Below the pieces are notes generated by a model that saw only the letters and a list, made by a program, of their open reading frames with translations, was not told the origin of the DNA and ran no database searches. Shown in pieces: positions 1-6,506 of a stretch of DNA of 7,658 nt; positions within the stretch are counted from its first letter, which is position 1, and the number at the start of each line of letters is the position of its first letter. The position numbers were made by a program, and so were the translations under genes. The DNA comes from Lachnospiraceae bacterium UBA5902 (GTDB taxonomy: Bacteria; Bacillota; Clostridia; Lachnospirales; Lachnospiraceae), in contig DJEI01000030.1 of the NCBI GenBank assembly GCA_002431865.1, positions 1-7,658 of the forward strand. Reading direction: 5' to 3'.

Positions 1-1
1 G

Positions 2-964
2 TTTAGTATGTTGTTGGAGGACAGAGCGAGAGCGTTGGATGTCTACAATGCGATGGCAGGGACTTCGTACACCGATCCGGAGATTATTGAGATTCATACA
101 TTGGAAAGCGGAGTATCGCTTACGGTGCACAATGATGCATCGTTTGTCGTGAGTATGGATTCGGTTCTGAATATCTACGAACACCAGTCAACGTATAACC
201 CGAACATGCCACTTCGGGAACTGATTTATTTTGTGACCATCATCAAGAAGCTGGTCGAAAACAGATATCTGCTCAGTCACAAACTGGTGAAGATACCTAC
301 ACCGAAGTTCGCAGTGTTCTACAATGGAGATAAAAACAGACCAGAGCGGGAAGTGCTGAAATTGTCTGATGCATATGAAAACCAGTTAGATGAGCCGCAG
401 TTAGAGTTGACCTGCACCGTGTACAACATCAATCCGGGAAATAATGAGGATTTGAAAAAGCGGAGCCAAACGCTGCGAGAGTATATGATATTTGTTGGAT
501 ATGTAAATGAGAATCTCGCAAAGGCGAAAAAGGGCGAGAAGGATTATGAGGCTGCAATCAGAGGCGCGGTGAACCGCTGCATTGCAGAAGATATCTTAAA
601 GGAATTTTTGCTGGAACGCGGAGAGGATGTGCAGAAAATTATGATGTTTGATCTGACATACGAAAAACAGATGGAGAATGCAAAACGGGAATGGTATAAC
701 GATGGTGTGGAAGAAGGACGTGCGGAAGGATATTCATCTGGACTTACACAGGGATATACGAAAGGCAAGGTGCATTATTTAACTGCTTCGGTTGTAAAAA
801 AGGTACAAAAAGGCAAAAAGCTTGAACAAATTGCAGATGAACTTGAAGAATCTGTCGAAGATATCCAGTCAATCTACGATATTGTGAAGAAGTATGCACC
901 AGAATATGATATAGATGCAATTACTACGGAAGTGCTGGAAACACGGGAAAATGAAAAAGCATAA
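2..964 (+). CDS. Rpn family recombination-promoting nuclease / putative transposase, 5' partial
   Basis: This is a PD-(D/E)XK-fold nuclease-like protein of the Rpn (transposase_31/PDDEXK_2) group; characterised Rpn proteins are DNA endonucleases that stimulate recA-independent recombination. The first ATG in frame is at 8, but the frame stays open to the window edge, and the peptide F-S-M-L-L-E-D-R-A looks like the usual internal VFxxLFEDR stretch, so I read the gene as truncated by the window with the true start upstream. Counting from the ATG at 8, the nuclease core is at 42-60: N42-D43, then Y57-E58-H59-Q60-S61, the ExQ variant of ExK typical of the family, followed by YNPNMPLR. The IPTPKFAVFYNG segment (about 96-107) is also typical. 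The C-terminal part has six glycines at exact four-residue spacing (G233 to G253) and then a short helical tail resembling a helix-turn-helix (about 262-290). Family assignment is firm; the biological role here is not known. Confidence 0.88.
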   Translation, partial: FSMLLEDRARALDVYNAMAGTSYTDPEIIEIHTLESGVSLTVHNDASFVVSMDSVLNIYEHQSTYNPNMPLRELIYFVTIIKKLVENRYLLSHKLVKIPTPKFAVFYNGDKNRPEREVLKLSDAYENQLDEPQLELTCTVYNINPGNNEDLKKRSQTLREYMIFVGYVNENLAKAKKGEKDYEAAIRGAVNRCIAEDILKEFLLERGEDVQKIMMFDLTYEKQMENAKREWYNDGVEEGRAEGYSSGLTQGYTKGKVHYLTASVVKKVQKGKKLEQIADELEESVEDIQSIYDIVKKYAPEYDIDAITTEVLETRENEKA

Positions 965-996
965 ATTGTTAGGGGAGGAATTTAGGAGGAAACATT

Positions 997-1530
997 ATGA
1001 ATGTTATAGAGGCTATTCATTACAGACATAGTTACAGGGGCAAATATAAAGATATTCCCGTACCAAAGGAAGATTTAATAAAAATCATGCAAGCTGGTCT
1101 TGATGCTCCGTCTGGATGTAACAAACAGACTACATCATTGATTGCTGTTGATAATCCTGACGTATTGAAGCAACTTCATAGTGTGATAGAACCACCTGTT
1201 GGAGAAACTGCTCCTGCTGCTATTTGCGTTTTGACACAGAGAGTCAATGCCTATCGGGATAAATGTTTCGCTGTGCAGGATTATTCAGCAGCGATTCAGA
1301 ATATGCTGCTTGCAATTGTGGAGCTTGGTTATCAAAGCTGTTGGTATGAAGGGCATATTACCGATGATGACAAGATCTGTGATAAAATGGCACAGATACT
1401 AAATGTGCCTGAGGGCTATGAGTTGGTCTGTTTTTTGCCTGTTGGTATAGCAGAAAGCAATCCGATACATCCTCAAAAGAAAGCATTTGAAGAAAGAGCG
1501 TGGTTTAATTCATACAATCAGAGTAACTGA
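997..1530 (+). CDS. nitroreductase family protein (FMN-dependent)
   Basis: This is a 177-residue single-domain nitroreductase-fold flavoprotein, expected to bind FMN and use NAD(P)H to reduce an unknown substrate in the cytoplasm as a dimer. Visible family marks are the N-terminal R10-H11-S12-Y13-R14 phosphate-binding segment after the IEAI helix, the A37-P38-S39-G40-C41-N42-K43-Q44 loop, and the C-terminal PVGIAESNP segment ahead of a W/F-rich end. The length fits the short nitroreductases of about 170-180 residues. An excellent AGGAGGA ribosome binding site at 984-990 lies six bases before the ATG, which fixes the start. It begins 32 bases after the nuclease gene with no terminator between them, so co-transcription is possible. 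A hairpin terminator at 1608-1654 lies about 77 bases after the stop. The substrate cannot be told from sequence. Confidence 0.9.
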   Translation: MNVIEAIHYRHSYRGKYKDIPVPKEDLIKIMQAGLDAPSGCNKQTTSLIAVDNPDVLKQLHSVIEPPVGETAPAAICVLTQRVNAYRDKCFAVQDYSAAIQNMLLAIVELGYQSCWYEGHITDDDKICDKMAQILNVPEGYELVCFLPVGIAESNPIHPQKKAFEERAWFNSYNQSN

Positions 1531-1607
1531 TAACTTTCAATTTAGAGAGAACTTAGAAATGATTCGATTTTGTTCAAAGGATGAGATACAAAATACAATA
1601 TAAGATA

Positions 1608-1654
1608 AATAAAGATGATTGGTCTTATGATAAGATTGGTCGTCTTTATTTTTT
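1608..1654 (+). terminator. rho-independent terminator after the nitroreductase gene, active in the + direction
   Basis: Bases 1608-1627 pair with 1631-1650 over 20 consecutive positions around a three-base loop (in practice the innermost A-T pairs probably open), followed by a T-run to 1654. Five of the 20 pairs are G-U wobbles (1616-1642, 1619-1639, 1620-1638, 1621-1637, 1622-1636), so the stem is continuous only in RNA copied rightward. In a leftward transcript the same positions become A-C mismatches. That polarity supports a one-way terminator for the nitroreductase transcript. Confidence 0.8.
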
Positions 1655-1680
1655 CGGAGTTTGATATGGAATTATGGGAA

Positions 1681-1717
1681 ATTAAAACTTAGTGAAAAAG
1701 TGCAGTAAGTTTTAATT
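1681..1717 (+). repeat. 37-base repeat copy 1, with an 11-base inverted repeat; candidate operator upstream of the -35
   Basis: The ends attaaaactta (1681-1691) and taagttttaat (1707-1717) are perfect reverse complements around a 15-base centre. The block matches 1756-1792 at 30 of 37 positions, including an identical 20-base stretch at 1696-1715. It ends six bases before the -35 hexamer at 1724, a usual place for a regulator site. Function is inferred from position only. Confidence 0.6.
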
Positions 1718-1723
1718 ACAATA

Positions 1724-1752
1724 TTGATTGTAGATAATAAGGATAGTATAAT
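1724..1752 (+). promoter_or_regulatory. sigma-A type promoter of the AAA_14/DUF4143 ATPase gene
   Basis: A -35 hexamer TTGATT (1724-1729, four of six consensus bases) and a perfect -10 hexamer TATAAT (1747-1752) are separated by exactly 17 bases. Transcription would start near 1758-1760, about 50 bases before the GTG start at 1808. The preceding gene is closed by a terminator, so this gene needs its own promoter. The two repeat copies bracket this promoter. Confidence 0.75.
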
Positions 1753-1755
1753 AAA

Positions 1756-1792
1756 ATTAAAATTTGTAAGAAAAGTGCAGTAAGTTTTAAAT
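1756..1792 (+). repeat. 37-base repeat copy 2, at the expected 5' end of the ATPase mRNA
   Basis: This copy is offset exactly 75 bases from copy 1 (about seven helical turns) and shares the identical 20-base stretch at 1771-1790. Its left arm has diverged, but pairing is kept: 1757-1765 pairs with 1782-1790 over nine positions, one being G-U. It starts right after the -10 hexamer and ends two bases before the GAGGAGG ribosome binding site (1794-1800). It could therefore act as a second DNA operator or as an RNA hairpin next to the ribosome site. Confidence 0.6.
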
Positions 1793-1807
1793 TGAGGAGG
1801 CAAATCT

Positions 1808-3097
1808 GTGGAAAAAATTATAAATAGAGATATCTATTTAAGTAGATTGATAGACAAAAAGGAAAATGGTCTCATTAAGGTTATTACAGGAATCAGAAGG
1901 TGCGGAAAAAGCTATCTTCTGTTTTATTTGTTTCGTGACTATCTTATATCGAGTGGAGTAAAGGAAGAGCAGATTATTTCCATTGCACTTGATGATGATC
2001 TTTGTGAACAGTATCGTAATCCGGATGAATTATCAAAATACATTCGTTCAAAAATTGTAAATAAAGAAATGTACTATATTCTTATAGATGAAGTGCAATA
2101 TGCTATTACAAAAAAAGAACTTGAAAATCCGGAAGATGTTAAGCTATATAATGTTTTGAATGGATTGATGCGTCTTCGAAATGTGGATATTTATGTGACG
2201 GGAAGTAATTCAAAATTACTTTCTCAAGATGTAATGACGGCATTCAGGGGCAGAGGCGATCAAGTTCAGGTATTCCCGTTGTCATTTAAAGAATATTATG
2301 ATTTTGTCGGTGGAGATAAATTGGAAGTGTATGAATTGTATGCTCTTTATGGGGGAATGCCGCAGCTTTTATCATTTAAGCGTGATGAGGAAAAGGTTAA
2401 GTATCTGAAAAACTTGTTTTCGGAAGTATATTTCAAAGATATAAGCGAGCGATATGTTGTAAAACTTCCCGATGTTTTGACCGAACTTACCGATGATTTG
2501 TGTTCTTCGGTAGGTTCACTTACAAATGCAAAGAAGATTGCCGATACATTGGAAAGTGTAAAAAACATTAAGGTGTCTACCAGTACAATCGCAAAATATT
2601 TGGAATATCTGATAGAGTCGTTTATGTTCAGCGAGGCAAAAAGATATGATGTAAAGGGTAAAAAGTATTTTGAGTATCCTTTGAAATATTATTGCACGGA
2701 TGTAGGACTTCGTAATGCCAGGCTTAATTTTAGACAACAGGAAGAAACACACATAATGGAAAATATCATTTATAATGAACTGATAATCCGTGGGTATTCT
2801 GTAGATGTTGGCGTTGTTGAAATTATTGAAAATGTTGAAGGTAAAAAAAGAAGAAAACAGTGTGAGATTGATTTTGTTGTAAATATGGGAGCAAGAAGAT
2901 ATTATATTCAGTCTGCATTATCCGTAAGTGATCCTGATAAGATGACAACCGAGTTAAGGCCTTTGAAAAATACAAAAGATTTTTTCAAGAAGATTATTAT
3001 ATCAAAGTCGAATGCAAAACCATGGATAGATGAAGATGGTATTGTGCATATTGGCTTGTATGATTTTTTGTTAAATCAGAATTCATTGGAACTGTAA
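1808..3097 (+). CDS. ATP-binding protein, AAA_14 domain plus C-terminal DUF4143
   Basis: This is a 429-residue P-loop ATPase of the widespread AAA_14/DUF4143 family, whose cellular role is unknown. The N-terminal ATPase domain has Walker A G28-I-R-R-C-G-K34-S35, Walker B Y90-ILI-D94-E95-V-Q97, and a sensor-like strand Y129-V-T-G-S-N134. An FRGRG...FPLSFKEYY stretch (about residues 145-165) is a hallmark of the family. The C-terminal DUF4143 region starts at about residue 215. It contains the TxxTIAKYLEYL helix and a PD-(D/E)XK-like core (E318, E324, D355), but the expected E-x-K is Q368-S-A370, so nuclease activity is doubtful. The start is GTG at 1808, set by GAGGAGG (1794-1800) with a seven-base gap; no better ATG lies nearby. 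It has its own promoter with flanking repeats. Length is normal for the family and both domains look intact. Confidence 0.9.
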   Translation: MEKIINRDIYLSRLIDKKENGLIKVITGIRRCGKSYLLFYLFRDYLISSGVKEEQIISIALDDDLCEQYRNPDELSKYIRSKIVNKEMYYILIDEVQYAITKKELENPEDVKLYNVLNGLMRLRNVDIYVTGSNSKLLSQDVMTAFRGRGDQVQVFPLSFKEYYDFVGGDKLEVYELYALYGGMPQLLSFKRDEEKVKYLKNLFSEVYFKDISERYVVKLPDVLTELTDDLCSSVGSLTNAKKIADTLESVKNIKVSTSTIAKYLEYLIESFMFSEAKRYDVKGKKYFEYPLKYYCTDVGLRNARLNFRQQEETHIMENIIYNELIIRGYSVDVGVVEIIENVEGKKRRKQCEIDFVVNMGARRYYIQSALSVSDPDKMTTELRPLKNTKDFFKKIIISKSNAKPWIDEDGIVHIGLYDFLLNQNSLEL

Positions 3098-3140
3098 GGA
3101 AACAAATCGGAATTTGTAAGGGAAATTATTAGGAGCGAAT

Positions 3141-4046
3141 ATGAATCACACAAATCGAAAAAGCAGTACGGTCGGCATTTTATGCGCCATCGGATGCGAA
3201 ACTCTTTACGGACTCAGTTATATTTTCACCAAGCAGGCAACGGCTTGTGCCAGCGAACTTGCTCTGCTTGGATGGCGTTTCTTTCTCGCCGTTCTTGTCA
3301 TGAGCTTCTGCGTACTGCTTGGCTTCATTAAAGTAAACTTGAAGGGAAAGCCACTCAAGCCGTTGCTGCTTGTGGCACTGTGCAGCCCGTGCATTTATTT
3401 TATCGCGGAAACCATTGGCATCAGTCACACAACTGCGTCAGAGAGCGGTGTATTTCTTGCCTGTATTCCGATTGCATCGCTGATCGCGTCGACTTTGATC
3501 CTGAAAGAAAAGCCCTCTAAAATGCAGTTGATCGGTATTTTGATCACCTTGGCGGGTGTGCTGATCACCGTGTTTGCAGTCAGCGCCTCATCGAGCCTGT
3601 CTATTCTTGGGTATGCGTTCCTTTTGGTGGCTGTTATCTCCTATGCGTTGTACAGCGTGTTTGTTGACAAAGCCGCCGCTTATACCGGTGCGGAAATCAC
3701 ATATGTTATGCTGCTCTCCGGCGCTGCGCTTTTTATTCTACTTGCTGTTGCGGAAGCCGGATTTCTTGGAACGCTCTCTGAACTGGTATGGCTGCCTTTT
3801 CAAGAGCCCAGTTTCTTGATTGCCATTTTGTATCAGGGGATCGGCTGCTCCGTTCTGGCGTTTTTCTTGTCTAACCTCGCAATTTCCAAGATCGGTGTCA
3901 ACCGCACATCCTCTTTTATCGGGATTGCAACAGTCGTTTCAATTTTGGCGGGCGCACTTTTACTGCGGGAATCGTTTACGGGTTTTCAAATCGCAGGTGC
4001 AGTTATCATCATTGCCGGGGTGTATACTGCCAATATTAAAAAATGA
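3141..4046 (+). CDS. EamA family (DMT superfamily) transporter, 10 TM
   Basis: This is a 301-residue integral membrane protein of the drug/metabolite transporter superfamily, EamA type, probably an exporter of a small metabolite; the substrate is unknown. I see ten hydrophobic segments in two five-helix halves (about residues 9-150 and 152-299), each ending with the LxGxxLIxxGV-type helix typical of EamA (LIGILITLAGVLITV at about 133-147; QIAGAVIIIAGVY near the end). A charged LKEKPS loop after TM4 (about 121-126) and LLRESF after TM9 (about 274-279) are also family features. AGGAG at 3131-3135 is five bases before the ATG. By hand count, two 60-base lines inside this gene are 52% and 58% GC, against 32% and 37% in two lines of the upstream ATPase gene, so it may have been acquired separately. 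Confidence 0.92.
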   Translation: MNHTNRKSSTVGILCAIGCETLYGLSYIFTKQATACASELALLGWRFFLAVLVMSFCVLLGFIKVNLKGKPLKPLLLVALCSPCIYFIAETIGISHTTASESGVFLACIPIASLIASTLILKEKPSKMQLIGILITLAGVLITVFAVSASSSLSILGYAFLLVAVISYALYSVFVDKAAAYTGAEITYVMLLSGAALFILLAVAEAGFLGTLSELVWLPFQEPSFLIAILYQGIGCSVLAFFLSNLAISKIGVNRTSSFIGIATVVSILAGALLLRESFTGFQIAGAVIIIAGVYTANIKK

Positions 4047-4080
4047 CACTTTGACAAATTCCAGCTTATGAGGACAAAAG

Positions 4081-4587
4081 ATGAAACTTAGAGAATACAA
4101 AACGACGGACTGTGAGCAGATGGCGAAACTGTTTTATAATACGGTACATAGTGTAAATGCAAAGGATTATACAGAAGAACAGTTAAATGTCTGGGCAGCC
4201 GGCAGCGTAGATTTACAAGAATGGAACCAATCTTTTCTAAAGCATAAAACAGTGGTTGCGGTGGAGGATGATGAGATTGTTGGATTTGGAGATATCGATC
4301 AATCTGGCTATCTGGACAGGCTGTATGTTCATATGAATTATCAGGGGATGGGAATTGCATCAGCTATTTGCAATGAATTGGAACGAGCTGTAATTGGGGA
4401 TTTGATTACAACACATGCATCAATTACAGCCAAACCATTTTTTGAACATCGGGGATATAAAGTTGCTTTAGAACAGGAAGTTGTTCGGCAGGGAATTAAG
4501 CTTAAAAACTATGTTATGGAGAAGAAAACTTCTATCGGATTTTCCGATGAATGTTCTGGAGGGAATGTGCAAAGGGATTTAATATGA
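4081..4587 (+). CDS. GNAT family N-acetyltransferase, YafP-like
   Basis: This is a 168-residue Gcn5-related acetyltransferase, expected to transfer acetyl from acetyl-CoA to an amine on an unknown acceptor. The acetyl-CoA binding motif A is Y77-LDRLYV then Q88-G-M-G-I-A93, matching Q/R-x-x-G-x-G/A. Motif B is A113-SITAKPFFEHRGY126, which closely resembles the E. coli YafP type as I remember it. An AGGA site just before 4075 gives six-base spacing to the ATG. The last 17 or so residues (after MEKK) run past the usual family end. Their coding DNA contains a perfect small hairpin (4534-4548), and the gene stops inside the start codon of the next gene (ATGA at 4584-4587), so the two are probably translationally coupled. 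It follows the exporter after only 34 bases with no terminator. Confidence 0.9.
   Translation: MKLREYKTTDCEQMAKLFYNTVHSVNAKDYTEEQLNVWAAGSVDLQEWNQSFLKHKTVVAVEDDEIVGFGDIDQSGYLDRLYVHMNYQGMGIASAICNELERAVIGDLITTHASITAKPFFEHRGYKVALEQEVVRQGIKLKNYVMEKKTSIGFSDECSGGNVQRDLI
4572..4577 (+). promoter_or_regulatory. ribosome binding site that selects the 4584 start of the DUF3267 gene
   Basis: AAGGGA lies six bases before the ATG at 4584. The earlier in-frame ATG at 4551 has no purine-rich Shine-Dalgarno site before it and would add 11 residues (FWRECAKG...) that do not look like the family. The 4584 start also gives the common ATGA stop/start overlap with the acetyltransferase gene. Confidence 0.65.
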
Positions 4588-5177
4588 TAAAAATTGTGTG
4601 GTCAATAAATGATATAAATAAATATCAAACAGGAAATTTGTCGGAAGGCGCAGTAAAGATAGAAACACCGCAGAGTGTCGGTGAACTGATGAAAAAAGCA
4701 GTGCCAATTGCTGCAATTCTATGTGTTTTCCTTTTTATTGCTATGCTTTGTAAAACGATAATATGCAAGACAGTTGTAATCTCACCAATATTTATTCTGG
4801 TTGGATTTGCTTTCGGTTTTATATTGTTAATAATTCATGAGTGGTTACATGGAATTGTTTATCCCAAGGAAGCAGATGTAACAATAGGAAGAATAAAAGG
4901 AAAGACAACATTTGTTGCATTAGCATCATATCCATTGAAGCGAAATCGGTTTATATTGATGTGCCTGTTGCCATTTGTTCTTGGATTAGTTCCATTTATA
5001 TTATTTGTAATTAGTCCTGCTGAATTTAGAGTATTTAATGGATTGAATTTTGGCATGGCATGTATGGGTATGGTTTCGCCATTTCCAGATGTGTTTAATG
5101 TTCTTGCCGTTCTAAGAAATTCTGAAAAAAGCGATTCAATAATGTTTTACAAGAACGATATGTATAAGATTTCTTAA
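4584..5177 (+). CDS. DUF3267 domain membrane protein, putative zinc metallopeptidase (HExxH)
   Basis: This is a 197-residue membrane protein of the DUF3267 family, predicted to be an intramembrane-type zinc peptidase; no substrate is known. Counting from the ATG at 4584, hydrophobic segments lie at about 40-60, 66-84, 123-144 and 154-164. The zinc motif H85-E86-W-L-H89 sits at the end of the second segment. A candidate third ligand is D169 in the S165-P-F-P-D169 turn, the place where related S2P-like enzymes carry an Asp. The N-terminal GNLSEGAVKIETP segment and the ASYPLKRNRF loop before the third segment are typical of the family. The start is chosen for its ribosome binding site and ATGA overlap with the upstream acetyltransferase. 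No linked substrate is evident among its neighbours. Confidence 0.87.
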   Translation: MIKIVWSINDINKYQTGNLSEGAVKIETPQSVGELMKKAVPIAAILCVFLFIAMLCKTIICKTVVISPIFILVGFAFGFILLIIHEWLHGIVYPKEADVTIGRIKGKTTFVALASYPLKRNRFILMCLLPFVLGLVPFILFVISPAEFRVFNGLNFGMACMGMVSPFPDVFNVLAVLRNSEKSDSIMFYKNDMYKIS

Positions 5178-5184
5178 ATTTCTG

Positions 5185-5204
5185 GTTGATCATACAGTTG
5201 ATCA
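5185..5204. repeat. short tandem pair of GTTGATCA in the gap before the transglutaminase gene
   Basis: GTTGATCA occurs at 5185-5192 and again at 5197-5204, a 12-base period; the core TGATCA is itself palindromic. It lies in a 74-base gap with no convincing promoter hexamers. It could be a small regulator site or a weak hairpin, and chance is quite possible. Confidence 0.3.
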
Positions 5205-5251
5205 GATAGGAAAATATAAATCTGCAACTTAAAATATTTTGGAGAAATAGC

Positions 5252-5827
5252 ATGGAAAAATATTTAAGAGAAACAAAAATGCTGGATTATTCAAGCAAAA
5301 ATATACAGCAATTGATACGGGATAGAAACTGGAACGACATAGAAGAATTTGAACGACTAAAATCAATTTACACGTTTGTAAGAGATGAAATTTTGTTCGG
5401 ATATAATATTGATGATACTGTTTGTGCATCAAAGGTTTTGGCGGATGGTTATGGGCAGTGCAATACAAAGGGAACATTGTTCATGGCACTATTAAGGGCA
5501 TGCAATATTCCTTGCAGAGTACATGGATTTACCATTGATAAGGAATTGCAAAAGGGAGCAATGACAGGAATTGTATATAAAAATGCACCTCGAAATGTGC
5601 TGCATAGCTGGGTTGAAGTGTATTTTGAAGATACATGGTACGAGCTAGAGGCATTTATTCTTGATAAACAATATTTGAGAAAATTGCAAATAAAAAATAG
5701 CGATTGCACGGGCGCGTTTTGTGGTTATGGCGTGGCAGTGAAAGACTTTAAGCATCCGGTTATTGATTTTGACAGAAATAATACATATATTCAGAGCGAA
5801 GGACTCAATCAGGATTTTGGAGACTAG
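5252..5827 (+). CDS. transglutaminase-like domain protein
   Basis: This is a 191-residue protein built almost entirely of a transglutaminase/protease-like fold. The nucleophile motif is D65-G-Y-G-Q-C70-N-T-K-G, and the histidine motif is L117-H118-S-W120-V-E-V-Y. The third catalytic position, normally Asp in a W-x-x-x-D arrangement, reads W129-Y-E-L-E133 here, so Glu replaces Asp; I recall the YELE form in close relatives. The R-x-x-G loop region (R89-V-H-G92) between Cys and His is normal. There is no signal peptide or membrane segment, so it is probably cytoplasmic. Members of this fold act as peptidases, amidases or crosslinkers, so activity cannot be named. GGAG (5241-5244) is seven bases before the ATG. 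It lies 74 bases after the DUF3267 gene without a terminator between them. Confidence 0.87.
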   Translation: MEKYLRETKMLDYSSKNIQQLIRDRNWNDIEEFERLKSIYTFVRDEILFGYNIDDTVCASKVLADGYGQCNTKGTLFMALLRACNIPCRVHGFTIDKELQKGAMTGIVYKNAPRNVLHSWVEVYFEDTWYELEAFILDKQYLRKLQIKNSDCTGAFCGYGVAVKDFKHPVIDFDRNNTYIQSEGLNQDFGD

Positions 5828-5832
5828 GGGCA

Positions 5833-5868
5833 TTGGGTGAAAATTGAAAATAAGAGAAAATTACCCAA
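5833..5868 (+). other. stem-loop after the transglutaminase gene, not a clear terminator
   Basis: TTGGGT (5833-5838) pairs with ACCCAA (5863-5868), extending by a G-U and an A-U pair to an eight-pair stem with a loop of about 20 bases. No T-run follows, so I do not call it a terminator. It may slow or process a transcript that continues into the next acetyltransferase gene. Confidence 0.35.
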
Positions 5869-5895
5869 CGAAATAGAAGAACGTATATAAAATGA

Positions 5896-5939
5896 TGGGG
5901 GAAATATTGAAATATGCAAAAATCTCCCCAATGCAGGAG
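5896..5939 (+). promoter_or_regulatory. possible alternative pairing around the ribosome binding site of the second acetyltransferase
   Basis: CTCCCC at 5924-5929 can pair with the upstream G-run (5896-5901 with 5925-5930, six pairs, one G-U). Alternatively its CTCC can pair with the GGAG of the ribosome binding site (5936-5939). These pairings exclude each other, so the upstream hairpin would leave the ribosome site free. The stems are short and this is only a structural possibility. Confidence 0.2.
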
Positions 5940-5945
5940 AAAAAC

Positions 5946-6476
5946 ATGAAGTTTCAACAAGCAAGCGAAGGTGATTTTACCATAATTCAGGAGTTCTACT
6001 GGGATGTAATCGATGATATCCACAGGAACAATGTAAAACATGAAAATCTCGGATGGGAAAAGGGCGTTTACCCATCCGACCAATTTATTCAGGATAGTCT
6101 TATCAAGGGTGAACTTTATACCTTGATGGAAGAAGATGCGTTATATGCCTGTGTGATCCTGAACGGTGAACACAATGAGGGATATGATAGTTGTACATGG
6201 GGAATGGAGTGTGATTCCAGCGAAGCCCTGACACCCCATGCACTTGCAGTCGCTCCGAAGTTGCAGGGGAAAGGCATTGGCAAAATTGTAGTAGAAAATA
6301 TGCTGAATATTGCCCGTGTAACGCATAAGAAAGCGGTACGGTTGGATGTGCTTGGTGCCTGCAAGGCAGCAGAACGTCTCTATACAAGCTGTGGGTTTCA
6401 GTTTGTCGAAGCGAAGGAAATGTTTTACGAAGATACAGGCTGGACAGAGTATAAAATGTTTGAATTGAATATATAA
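5946..6476 (+). CDS. GNAT family N-acetyltransferase
   Basis: This is a 176-residue Gcn5-related acetyltransferase with unknown acceptor. Motif A is H98-A-L-A-V-A-P-K-L then Q107-G-K-G-I-G112, a full Q-x-x-G-x-G pyrophosphate loop. Motif B is L-G-A-C-K-A-A-E-R-L-Y followed by S-C-G-F (about 154-170), the standard N-x-x-A-x-x-x-Y-x-x-x-G-F arrangement with Cys-Lys in place of Asn. I chose the ATG at 5946 because CAGGAGA (5934-5940) precedes it at correct spacing, and MKFQQASEGDFTII is a normal GNAT beginning. The in-frame ATG at 5892 would add 18 residues and has no ribosome binding site. It is unlike the YafP-type enzyme at 4081 in its N-terminal half, so this is not a recent duplication. A new promoter follows at 6508. 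Confidence 0.88.
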   Translation: MKFQQASEGDFTIIQEFYWDVIDDIHRNNVKHENLGWEKGVYPSDQFIQDSLIKGELYTLMEEDALYACVILNGEHNEGYDSCTWGMECDSSEALTPHALAVAPKLQGKGIGKIVVENMLNIARVTHKKAVRLDVLGACKAAERLYTSCGFQFVEAKEMFYEDTGWTEYKMFELNI

Positions 6477-6506
6477 ATTTAAAATTTGCAATCTGCATAC
6501 AATAAA

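Noticed and set aside
1570..1599. TTGTTC-18-TACAAT as a promoter for a small RNA ending at the 1608-1654 hairpin
   Set aside because: The start would fall immediately before the hairpin, leaving no RNA body. The -35 is poor and the hairpin is better explained as the nitroreductase terminator.
1681..1792. CRISPR array or insertion-sequence ends
   Set aside because: Only two imperfect copies exist, with a promoter between them and no transposase or target duplication; spacing and content do not fit an array.
3102..3117. ACAAAT-CGGA-ATTTGT hairpin after the ATPase gene as a terminator
   Set aside because: The stem is only six weak pairs and is followed by an A/G-rich stretch, not a T-run.
4051..4056. 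TTGACA as the -35 of a promoter for the first acetyltransferase gene
   Set aside because: No -10 hexamer occurs at 16-18 bases; that position falls at the ribosome binding site and start codon.
3574..4071. Two open frames (3574-3819 and 3820-4071) on the + strand
   Set aside because: They are out-of-frame readings of the EamA transporter gene, have no ribosome binding sites and resemble no family. The higher GC of this gene keeps alternative frames open.
5861..5891. TTACCC-17-TATATA as a promoter for the second acetyltransferase gene
   Set aside because: The -35 matches consensus at only three of six positions, and the region is AT-rich enough to give such -10 hexamers by chance.
5892..5945. 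Upstream in-frame ATG start for the second acetyltransferase at 5892
   Set aside because: It has no ribosome binding site and adds a non-family leader. The ATG at 5946 follows CAGGAGA at correct spacing.
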